From: an uncultured Leptotrichia sp.
Lineage (GTDB): Bacteria > Fusobacteriota > Fusobacteriia > Fusobacteriales > Leptotrichiaceae
Assembly (NCBI GenBank): GCA_938017765.1
Contig: CALIJH010000131.1
Coordinates: 1 to 7,522, forward strand
Length of the DNA: 7,522 nucleotides
Reading direction: 5' to 3'
Every line of letters starts with the position of its first letter. Position 1 is the stretch's first letter. The position numbers and the translations under genes are program-made. The notes under the pieces were generated by a model. That model had not been told where the DNA came from. It worked only from the letters and a program-made list of their open reading frames with translations, and made no database searches. Of the stretch, positions 1 to 6,780 are shown in pieces.

Positions 1-279
1 AAAATTATATTACCAAATTTATTCCCTTTTGTCAATACCTTTTTTTATCTTTTTTTCCTTTTTTTATCCCTCCTTACTCTTTTATCCTTCCATTACTCCC
101 TTTATGCACTATATATCTTCTACTCTTCTCTTCCTAAATACTATATATTGTTTTGTTTCCTGATTTCTTTTTTTCGTTTTTTTCTTTTGTTTTTCTTTTT
201 GCTTATCTTTTAAAGCTTTTAGAATTTTTTTATTCGATTACTTTAACTTGCTGTAATATTGTATAATAGAAACTTTATC
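1..279. other. Noncoding pyrimidine-rich intergenic region
   Basis: No plausible coding sequence is seen on either strand. The plus strand is dominated by T and C runs, so the minus strand, which is the coding strand of this window, is purine-rich. Visible contents are three T7 tracts at 40-65 (listed separately with a promoter), a repeated 9-mer actatatat at 108-116 and 140-148, and weak AT-only inverted repeats downstream of the esterase remnant. The latter are ATTAC/GTAAT at 238-258 and GAAT/ATTC at 221-234. They could help end transcription of the esterase remnant, but none is a convincing GC-stem plus U-run terminator. Confidence 0.6.
4..65 (-). promoter_or_regulatory. Strong-looking promoter with phased A-tracts (UP-element-like), reading out of the left edge
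   Basis: Reading the minus strand, TTGACA (35-30) matches the -35 consensus exactly. After a 17-base spacer comes TAATAT (12-7), preceded by TGG, which makes an extended -10 (TGn). An overlapping exact TATAAT lies at 9-4 but would need a 20-base spacer. Just upstream of the -35 are three A7 tracts at 65-59, 56-50 and 46-40. Their centres are 9-10 bases apart, so they sit on one helix face, at about -43, -53 and -62 from the expected start near base 1. This is where UP elements bind the RNA polymerase alpha C-terminal domain, and phased A-tracts also bend DNA. The driven gene lies outside the window, so function is inferred. Confidence 0.5.
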
Positions 280-1029
280 TTATTTTTTCTGTTTAAATAA
301 CCAATCTCTTATTCCCTCAATATTATAAGCCGTTTTCCATGTAGCCATATGTTCGGAGCCAGGATTTCCCTGCTGTAAATTAGGTAGAGTTCCCTTTTCA
401 ATTACAGTATATTTTATATTTGCTTCAGGATTTTTATCCAGCACTTTTTTTACTGATTGACTGAACTGTTCAGAAGTATAGTCCCCTCTCCAAGTATCTT
501 TTACAATAACACCTCCATTTTTGGACAATACTTCGGTAATTGCATTCCAACCCGGATAAGCTTTCATATCTCCTGTGGAAACTACCGTCCACATTTTATT
601 TTTTTCCATAGGAGCGGTGAGCGAGGCATCCCACTGACAAGCCACAAAATATGTTGCTGCAAATAAATCAGGATACTTAAAGTTCATAACAATGGACATC
701 ATCCCGCCCATAGACTGTCCTGTAGTATACATTCTATCCGTGTCGACACTGTAGTTTTTTACTACATAATCTTTTATCAGATTTATGGTAGCTTCCAAAT
801 CAGGTGTCATACTTCCGTCATCTTCCACTACTTTTTTTGAATATTGCGGAGCTAAAATAAAAGCTTCGTGTTTTACCTGTTCTTCGGGAGTTGCCCAGAC
901 TATTGCACCATTTCCCTGAAGCAGTGTAGCCTTTGTGTTTTCACTTAGAGGCCCTGCATCGTGCATAAAAAGAACTAACGGATATTTTTTATTTTTATCC
1001 GAAAAATCATAAACTATTAAAATTATATT
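280..1029 (-). pseudogene. 5'-truncated alpha/beta-hydrolase (esterase / prolyl-oligopeptidase-type) remnant
   Basis: The frame encodes the catalytic core of an alpha/beta hydrolase related to PHB-depolymerase-like and feruloyl esterases and S9-type peptidases. The first ATG is at 966. Numbered from it, the nucleophile elbow GQSMGG has Ser85, the likely acid is Asp133 (STGDMKAYPG) and the likely base is His206 (GSEHMATW), so the triad is complete. Coding-like sequence continues upstream of that ATG in the same frame (KKYPLVLF leading into MHDAG, the usual beta-strand and oxyanion region). It meets a TAA at 1030-1032, and the mfd stop lies at 1056-1058. No ribosome binding site precedes the ATG at 966, and there is no room for the signal peptide and N-terminal strands such proteins normally have. 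I therefore call a remnant that lost its 5' end. A shortened protein from 280-966 cannot be excluded. The segment looks less AT-rich than mfd. The natural substrate is unknown. Confidence 0.72.
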
Positions 1030-1055
1030 TTACTTTTTTTGATGTTATTTCTATG

Positions 1056-4000
1056 TTATCTGTTGTTCAGATATTCGAGAAATTCTTTTTTATCGATTTC
1101 TTTTATTATAAATCTTTCCTCTGCCATTTCTTTTTTATTTTCTTCAAAAATAGGCACCTGAATAATTTCTTTCATTTCAAGATGTTTTTCCAGTTCAGAC
1201 ATTATTTCTTCAGAAACATTTTCCACAAATGAAAATCTGTAAGTATTTTTCCTTTCTTCTATTGTCTGTATACTGTTCATTTCAGCAAATATTTTAAATT
1301 TTATATTTATTATAAATTTTTTCATTTCCTGAGGTATTTTCCCAAATCTGTCTTCTATTTCACTTACAAGATCATTCAGTTCTCTAAAATCTTCTAATAT
1401 GGCAAATCTCTTATATATATTCAGTCTTTCTTCTTTTTCAATATAATTTTCAGGGATAAATCCTTTTTCTTTCAGAATTATTTCCACATTTTCGGTTTTT
1501 TCCCTGTATTCACCTTTCTGTCTTTTTATTTCTTCATTCAGCATTTTTAGATAAAGGTCGTATCCAAAAGTTTCTATCGTACCGTGCTGCTTTTCTCCTA
1601 ATATTTCTCCTGCTCCTCTTATTTTCAAGTCCTCCATTGAAATATGAAAACCTCCTGACTTTATCCCTTCGACTTTTTGCATACTTTCTTCTTTTTTCTG
1701 ACCTTTTTTAGTAGCCGTCCTTGTTTTCAGAAGATAGCAATATCCCTGTCTGTTGCTTCTTCCTACACGTCCTCTAAGCTGATACACCTGTGAAAGTCCG
1801 AGAGCATTGAAATTTTCTATTAAAATGGTATTGGCATTGGGTATATCTATTCCATTTTCAATAATTGTAGAAGCAAGAAGTATATCAAATTCTCCCTGCT
1901 CAAATCTTCGTATTTTATCTTTAATCTCCTTAGGTAAAAGCTGTCCATGGATAAATTCTATTTTTACAAAATCAGGCAATATTTTTTTCAATTCCTCTAT
2001 TTTATACTTCATGCTTTTTACATCATTATAAATATAGAATACCTGACCGTCTCTTGAAAGTTCCTTTAATATGGCAGTCTTAACAACTTCTTCTTCCCAG
2101 TTTATCACTTCTGTAATAATAGGCAGTCTATTTGTAGGCGGTGTATCTATTACTGATATTTCCCTTATTCCCAACAGAGCCATATTCAGTGTTCTGGGTA
2201 TGGGAGTAGCAGTAAGAGTAAGAACATCCACTTTTTGACGTTTTTTCTTTATTGTTTCTTTTGCTTTTACGCCAAATTTCTGTTCCTCATCTATTATGAG
2301 CAGTCCTAAGTTATTGAACTCCACATCTTCACTTAACAGCCTATGAGTTCCGATAACCAAATCGATAATTCCCGTTTTCATATTTTTCAGTATTTCTTTT
2401 GACCTACTTTGGGTAAGCCTTGACAAATTTTCTATTGTAACGGGATAATTTTCATATCTCTGTTTAAATCTTTTATAATGTTGTTCCGCCAAAACGGTAG
2501 TAGGCGCTATAAGAGCTACTTGTCTTGAGTTTTCCACTGCCTTAAATGCTGCTCTCATTGCCACTTCGGTTTTTCCGTATCCTACATCTCCGCATACTAT
2601 CCTGTCCATTATATAAGGCCCTTCCATATCCTGTTTCACGTCTTTTATCGCCTTTTTCTGGTCTTCAGTCTCCTCAAACGGAAACTGTGCTTCAAATTCT
2701 TCCTGCCAGACAGTGTCTTTTCCATAGACAAATCCATTCTGACTCTGTCTTTGAGCTTGAATTTTTATTAACTCAGCTGCAAATTTTTCAATATCTTCAG
2801 CCAGCTTCTGCCTTTTTCTTTTAAATCCTCTCGTTCCCAGTTTATACAGTTTAGGTTCTTCACCATAAGAAATATATTTTTCAAGTCTGTCGAGTTTTTC
2901 CACGGGAATATAAAGTATATCTTCATCGGCATATTTTATTTTCAGATAATCCCTATCTTCGATTGTTTCTATCCCTTTGTATATACCCACTCCGTACTGA
3001 ACATGAATGACATAGTCGTCTATCAGTATTTGATTTACTTTTTTATATTTTACGGCTTTACTGCTTTTTCTTTTCTTCTCGTAAATATATCCGTCGAGCT
3101 CCCTGTCTGTAAGTATGAAAGTATCTCCTATTATAAATCCTTCAAAAAGCTCACGGTTAATAATATCTATCTTACTGTTATTTCCATATTCTTTCAACTT
3201 TTTTTCATAATTTTTTGTATATATATGAATATCTTTTTTTTGTGACAATTTTTCCAGTTTTTCTTTATCCTTAAATATTTCCGACTGTTCCTCACTGAAA
3301 TTTGATGTTTCTATGATGAGACTTTTCTTTTTCAGATTTTCATATCTTTTTCTGTAAGTATTTTCCCTATCCCTTTCAATCAGGATAAACTCTTCCATTT
3401 TATAATTCAGAAGTTCCTCATTTTCGAGTACAATTATCACATCTTCTTTTTTCAGTTCCTCTATCAGTTCTACAAGTTCATAATTATTTCCCGACAATAT
3501 ATTTCCGAATATTTTTATTTCTTCTTTTCTGTTAATCGATTTTTGGGTTTCTATATCAAATTCTCTTATACTTTCCAATTCATCATCAAAAAATTCGAGC
3601 CTTACAGGATTTTCTGCATTAGGCGGAAAAATATCTATAATATCTCCTCTTCTGCTGAATTCTCCTTTTTTCTCTATAAGATATGACTGTAAATAACCGT
3701 TTTCAGTAAGAAATCCGATAATATCGGAAAATTTATAGCTTTCTCCTATTTTAAAATAAAGAAGATTTACTTTTTCAAAAAATACGTCCAATGTTATCTG
3801 TAAATTTAGGAATAATATAAATTCCTGTCTGTTTTTAAGGATATTCAGCAGTTCTATATTTATTCCTGTCAAATCTTCCTTGTTATTGGATATATTTTCA
3901 AAAACAGATATATTTTTTTTATCGGTTTTATAGTCTTCTATCATTTCATAATAATTTTCCAGATTTCTATTGGAAGTCGATACATATATTATCTTTTTTT

Positions 4001-4103
4001 CGTCCGAACACAACAAAACCCAAGGAATTGCTCCTCGGTAGATTTTGTTTTCAGATTTTAGAATGTTTCCGTCTACTATTTCTAAAAACTTTAAGTTATT
4101 CAT
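1056..4103 (-). CDS. mfd: Transcription-repair coupling factor Mfd (short form)
   Basis: Mfd is a DNA translocase that removes RNA polymerase stalled at lesions and recruits UvrA for nucleotide excision repair. The open frame begins at an ATG at 4145 (1029 residues), and residue numbers here follow that frame. I prefer Met15 (ATG at 4103) because no ribosome binding site precedes 4145 and a TATAAT at 4156-4151 would start transcription almost on it. Domains in order: a degenerate UvrB-like N-terminus; the UvrA-binding module 161-203 (GEFSRRG, DIFPP, FDIETQKS); the CarD-like polymerase-binding module ~374-425 (DDYVIHVQYGVGIYKG, LYIPVEKLD); the helicase core with Walker A GDVGYGKT (519-526), Lys525, DEEQ 619-622 and TATPIPRTL 645-653; GRVGR 792-796, followed by the translocation (TRG) region to ~865; and the C-terminal regulatory domain ~890-1020. 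E. coli Mfd is 1148 residues with its Walker lysine at 634. The missing ~100 residues lie between the UvrA and polymerase modules, in the D1b/D3 region. It follows rnfD on the same strand. Confidence 0.95.
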   Translation of the reverse strand: MNNLKFLEIVDGNILKSENKIYRGAIPWVLLCSDEKKIIYVSTSNRNLENYYEMIEDYKTDKKNISVFENISNNKEDLTGINIELLNILKNRQEFILFLNLQITLDVFFEKVNLLYFKIGESYKFSDIIGFLTENGYLQSYLIEKKGEFSRRGDIIDIFPPNAENPVRLEFFDDELESIREFDIETQKSINRKEEIKIFGNILSGNNYELVELIEELKKEDVIIVLENEELLNYKMEEFILIERDRENTYRKRYENLKKKSLIIETSNFSEEQSEIFKDKEKLEKLSQKKDIHIYTKNYEKKLKEYGNNSKIDIINRELFEGFIIGDTFILTDRELDGYIYEKKRKSSKAVKYKKVNQILIDDYVIHVQYGVGIYKGIETIEDRDYLKIKYADEDILYIPVEKLDRLEKYISYGEEPKLYKLGTRGFKRKRQKLAEDIEKFAAELIKIQAQRQSQNGFVYGKDTVWQEEFEAQFPFEETEDQKKAIKDVKQDMEGPYIMDRIVCGDVGYGKTEVAMRAAFKAVENSRQVALIAPTTVLAEQHYKRFKQRYENYPVTIENLSRLTQSRSKEILKNMKTGIIDLVIGTHRLLSEDVEFNNLGLLIIDEEQKFGVKAKETIKKKRQKVDVLTLTATPIPRTLNMALLGIREISVIDTPPTNRLPIITEVINWEEEVVKTAILKELSRDGQVFYIYNDVKSMKYKIEELKKILPDFVKIEFIHGQLLPKEIKDKIRRFEQGEFDILLASTIIENGIDIPNANTILIENFNALGLSQVYQLRGRVGRSNRQGYCYLLKTRTATKKGQKKEESMQKVEGIKSGGFHISMEDLKIRGAGEILGEKQHGTIETFGYDLYLKMLNEEIKRQKGEYREKTENVEIILKEKGFIPENYIEKEERLNIYKRFAILEDFRELNDLVSEIEDRFGKIPQEMKKFIINIKFKIFAEMNSIQTIEERKNTYRFSFVENVSEEIMSELEKHLEMKEIIQVPIFEENKKEMAEERFIIKEIDKKEFLEYLNNR

Positions 4104-4145
4104 TTTTAAATCACTTTCTTTTCTATTTCCTGTTTTAATTCTCAT

Positions 4146-4229
4146 TTTTAATTATAGAATTTCAAATTTTTCAAAATATTATTTTTAAATCATTCAAAAT
4201 ATATTATTTAAAAACATATTTATAATATA
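4146..4229 (-). promoter_or_regulatory. AT-only spacer with candidate mfd promoter
   Basis: On the minus strand an exact TATAAT lies at 4156-4151. Initiation about 7 bases downstream would fall near 4144, which gives a leader of roughly 40 bases to the Met15 start of mfd at 4103. No good -35 exists at 16-18 bases. TTGAAA occurs at 4174-4169 but only 12 bases away, so the promoter call is tentative and mfd could instead be read through from rnfD. An 8-base inverted repeat (TTTTAAAT/ATTTAAAA with a 15-base loop) is present, but it is AT-only and I do not call a terminator. Confidence 0.35.
4170..4213. repeat. Imperfect tandem direct repeat, ~21 bases x2
   Basis: Two near-copies beginning ttcaaaatat start at 4170 and 4193, a 23-base period. 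They are alignable with two small indels in the T/A runs. They sit between the rnfD stop and the mfd start, upstream of the candidate -10 box. They could be a local duplication or just low-complexity AT sequence. Confidence 0.35.
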
Positions 4230-5327
4230 CTATTTTATCTCATTTGACAATATTAATTTTATTACAGTGTAAAAAATATAAATATAGAGCAGGTATGAAA
4301 CAAGCCCTGCATTATGGAGAAAAGTAAGTATAAATACCGTTATCACGATAATCCCTGTAAGTCCTGCTCCTTTTATAATTTTTTCTCCCGTCATATTTCC
4401 CATACCGAACACTTTCGGTCTAAATATATAGTTTATAGGTTGAGTAAAAGCATTTAAAGTCAGAATTGAATATGATAATGTCTCAAATCTTATATTTTGC
4501 GACCAGCATATAATGACAGCTATACCCGTCATTATCCCGTAATATATTTTCCCTATGGGATTTGACGGACTCGAAGGCATATCCGTTGCCATATATATTC
4601 CTCCGAGCAGTAGTCCTCCCATAGAAAGATTTATATCGGCTCCTATAATTATATTCATCAGAAACAGTCCCAAAAATACAACAAGAAACATTGAAACAGG
4701 TATATGCCATGATATTCTGTCTTTTATGAGTAGATAAAGCCCTCCTGCCGCAAGAAAGAATACGGAAAATTCTCCTATTGCTCCTGACGGATTTAATATT
4801 GTTCTGTCGAGATAATTAAATAAAGGAATATCTCCCAAATAAGCAAAAAATTTTATTCCTGAAACTTTCAGTGCCGTTTCGCTATACCAGATAGCACCTG
4901 ATGACATAACCGCAGGGAAAAATACTGTCATAAATTCCCGTCCTATAAGGGCAGGATTAAACATATTTCTCCCTAATCCGCCGTATATCAATTTTCCGAA
5001 TATGACAGCTGCCGAAGCTCCAAAAGCTACTACATATAGAGGAGTGAAAGGAGCTAATGTCATTCCTAAAAGTATACCTGTTACAACTCCGGAAACATCA
5101 GTTATTGAACTATATTTCTTGAAAAATACTATGGAAAAAAGCCATTCTGAAACTAACGCACTTGCTACAGATGTCATAATCACAAGGACAGGAGCCATTC
5201 CATATACAGCATATGCTGCAATCATTGAGGGAAGCAACGCCAAAACCACATCGGACATTACTTTTGCAACACTGTCGTTCACTCTTATATGTGGAGTATA
5301 ATTTTTTGCAGTCAATATTTTTTCCAT
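4230..5327 (-). CDS. rnfD: Rnf electron transport complex subunit D (RnfD)
   Basis: RnfD is an integral membrane subunit of the Rnf complex, which couples electron flow between reduced ferredoxin and NAD+ to H+ or Na+ transport. Family signatures are TPHIRVNDSVAKVM (11-24), the SITDVSGVVTGILLG strand (74-88), GGLGRNMFNPALIGREF (116-132), GAIGEFS followed by GGLYLL (182-200), GGIYMATDMPSSP (242-254) and FRPKVFG (302-308). The protein is mostly hydrophobic, with about nine or ten likely membrane helices. Two oddities stand out. First, the canonical FMN-attachment motif (S/T-G/S-A-T, as in SGATPL or TSATPL), expected in the loop after FNPAL, is absent; the closest strings are SGAI at 143-146 and 181-184. 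Second, about 57 residues follow FRPKVFG, where E. coli RsxD ends within a few residues, and they carry one or two extra hydrophobic segments (~321-338 and 343-360). The ATG at 5327 overlaps the rnfC stop (TAATG), and a GGGGGA ribosome-binding-like run precedes it. Confidence 0.93.
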   Translation of the reverse strand: MEKILTAKNYTPHIRVNDSVAKVMSDVVLALLPSMIAAYAVYGMAPVLVIMTSVASALVSEWLFSIVFFKKYSSITDVSGVVTGILLGMTLAPFTPLYVVAFGASAAVIFGKLIYGGLGRNMFNPALIGREFMTVFFPAVMSSGAIWYSETALKVSGIKFFAYLGDIPLFNYLDRTILNPSGAIGEFSVFFLAAGGLYLLIKDRISWHIPVSMFLVVFLGLFLMNIIIGADINLSMGGLLLGGIYMATDMPSSPSNPIGKIYYGIMTGIAVIICWSQNIRFETLSYSILTLNAFTQPINYIFRPKVFGMGNMTGEKIIKGAGLTGIIVITVFILTFLHNAGLVSYLLYIYIFYTVIKLILSNEIK

Positions 5328-6652
5328 TATTTTATTTCCCCCTTTTCTCTCATTTTTCTTAATTCATTTTTCCCCTCTTTTATGCTTTTTATAAGAGGAA
5401 CTCTCGACGGACAGGAATACTCACAGGCTCCGCATTCTATACACATATCGAGGTTGAGCTTTACGAGTTTTCTGTACTTACCTTTTCTGTACATCTCCTC
5501 AAATTTCATCGGCATTAAGCCCATTGGGCATACATCTACACAATATCCGCATGAAATACAGTTATTTCTCTCGACATTGTTTATAGCAGAAGATAAAAAC
5601 AGTATTCCGGAAGTTCCTTTTATAACAGGTACATTCATATCTTTTACTTCTTCTCCCATCATAGGCCCGCCAAAAATTATTTTTGCTTCCTTTTCAGGAT
5701 TTATTTTCTCTAAAATATGGCTTAGTGGGGTTCCTATTTTCAGCAAAAAATTTCCTCTTTTTTCCGTTTTTTCACCTGATACTGTTACAATTCTCTCAAT
5801 CAGAGGCTTTCCCTCGATAAATGCGTCATAGACTGACTTCACTGTTCCTACATTGCTTACTATTACTCCCGCATCTATAGGGAGTGCCCCTTTTCTTATC
5901 TCTTTTCCTGTTACCGCCTTTATGAGTTGCAGTTCACTCCCTTGAGGATATGCCGACGGTAATATTTGAGTTTTGATATTAGTCATATTCTTTCTTTTTG
6001 CAGTTTCGGAAAATTTTTCAAAAAGTTCTTCATTTTCTTCTTCTATTCCTATTACAATTTCTTTAGGATTAAGTAATTTTTCAACAATTTTTATTCCGTC
6101 AAAAAATTCTTCCGTCCATTCATTCATAACAGTATAGTCGGCAGTCAGATAAGGTTCACATTCAGAACCGTTTAAAATAAAAGTGTCTACTTTTTTATTT
6201 CCGATATTATATTTTACATGAGTAGGAAACTGTGCTCCTCCTTCTCCTACTATACCGCTATCTTTTATTGCCGAAAGAATTTCTTCTTTTGTATATTTAT
6301 CAAGTTTTTCCATTTCCCTTTTTTCTAACTTTATGCTGTCATATTTAAAGTCGTTTCTTATTTTTAATGTTTTCACAATATTTCCGTTAGCAACAGGATT
6401 TTCTATGACATCCTCTACTATTCCTGAAACGGGAGAATGTACAGCGGCAGAAACATTTCCCTGTATTTCTCCGATTTTTTCATACTGTTTTACATAATCT
6501 CCCTTTTTTACTGTTTCTTTTGAAATCTGTCCTATATGTTGAGCTAAAGGAATATAAAAAATTTCAGGATCATCCATTACTGATAATTTCATCTTTTTAG
6601 TTATATGTTTCATTGAATCAATTTTCATTTTCTCATTTACAATATTATTCAT
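5327..6652 (-). CDS. rnfC: Rnf electron transport complex subunit C (RnfC)
   Basis: RnfC is the membrane-associated cytoplasmic Rnf subunit that carries NAD(H)/FMN-binding motifs (related to the Nqo1/NuoF fold) and two [4Fe-4S] clusters. It passes electrons between the ferredoxin side and NAD+. Visible parts are a biotinyl/lipoyl-like N-terminal region (IYIPLAQHIGQ-type string at 31-41, then HSPVSGIVEDV at 72-82); a glycine-rich flavin/nucleotide motif GIVGEGGAQFPTHVK (133-147); NGSECEPYLTADY (161-173); YPQGSELQLIKAVTG (235-249); cluster ligands C365, C368, C371, C375; and a second set C404, C407, C410, C414. All cluster cysteines are present. At 441 residues it is close to the usual size of compact RnfC proteins. 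The N-terminal GGxHPP-type string common in the family is not seen, and the protein instead opens with a Lys/Met-rich stretch. The start at 6652 has an AGAGAG run just upstream. The gene is translationally coupled to rnfD. Confidence 0.95.
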   Translation of the reverse strand: MNNIVNEKMKIDSMKHITKKMKLSVMDDPEIFYIPLAQHIGQISKETVKKGDYVKQYEKIGEIQGNVSAAVHSPVSGIVEDVIENPVANGNIVKTLKIRNDFKYDSIKLEKREMEKLDKYTKEEILSAIKDSGIVGEGGAQFPTHVKYNIGNKKVDTFILNGSECEPYLTADYTVMNEWTEEFFDGIKIVEKLLNPKEIVIGIEEENEELFEKFSETAKRKNMTNIKTQILPSAYPQGSELQLIKAVTGKEIRKGALPIDAGVIVSNVGTVKSVYDAFIEGKPLIERIVTVSGEKTEKRGNFLLKIGTPLSHILEKINPEKEAKIIFGGPMMGEEVKDMNVPVIKGTSGILFLSSAINNVERNNCISCGYCVDVCPMGLMPMKFEEMYRKGKYRKLVKLNLDMCIECGACEYSCPSRVPLIKSIKEGKNELRKMREKGEIK

Positions 6653-6691
6653 TTATTCTCTCTTTCATTTTTTTCATTTTTCTTTTATTTT

Positions 6692-6731
6692 CTCTCCGTA
6701 ATATTTATATTTTCTTGATTTTAAAAGTGAA
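6692..6731 (-). promoter_or_regulatory. rnfC: Candidate promoter for rnfCD
   Basis: On the minus strand TTCACT (6731-6726) is separated by 16 bases from TATAAA (6709-6704). This places a start near 6697 and a leader of about 45 bases before rnfC. A GGAGAG run follows at 6697-6692, and the remaining leader is purine-rich. The -35 matches 4 of 6 and the -10 matches 5 of 6 consensus bases, which is only moderately specific in such AT-rich DNA. It is supported mainly by its position between an upstream gene end and rnfC. Confidence 0.4.
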
Positions 6732-6750
6732 AAATTCGGATAAAAATAAT

Positions 6751-6766
6751 ATAAAAATATTTTTAT
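6751..6766 (-). terminator. AT-only palindrome after the chimeric ORF, possible weak terminator
   Basis: A perfect 16-base palindrome (ATAAAAATATTTTTAT) lies 14 bases beyond the stop of the phosphatase/ApbE ORF, and on the minus strand it is followed by a T-rich stretch (ATTATTTTTAT). The lack of any G-C pair makes the hairpin weak, so termination is only a possibility. Confidence 0.25.
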
Positions 6767-6780
6767 TCATTTGAAAAATT

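Noticed and set aside
210..228. cttttaaagcttttag palindrome-like site after the esterase remnant
   Set aside because: There is no loop and there are no stable G-C pairs, so it cannot form a convincing terminator hairpin.
259..267. Plus-strand TATAAT-like promoter (TTGTATAAT)
   Set aside because: No -35 at a suitable distance and it would read antisense into the esterase remnant, where no plus-strand gene is supported.
1030..1058. Readthrough fusion of mfd into the esterase frame
   Set aside because: mfd ends in TAA at 1058-1056, the esterase frame is a different frame, and it has its own stops at 1045-1047 and 1030-1032.
2546..2824. 92-residue plus-strand frame
   Set aside because: It is antisense to the conserved helicase core of mfd, and its Leu/Pro/Ser-rich composition is what the reverse complement of that coding sequence would give.
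5289..5831. 180-residue open frame on the plus strand
   Set aside because: It lies entirely antisense to rnfC (and the rnfD start), has Ser/Phe/Ile-rich low-information content, no ribosome binding site and no recognisable motif.
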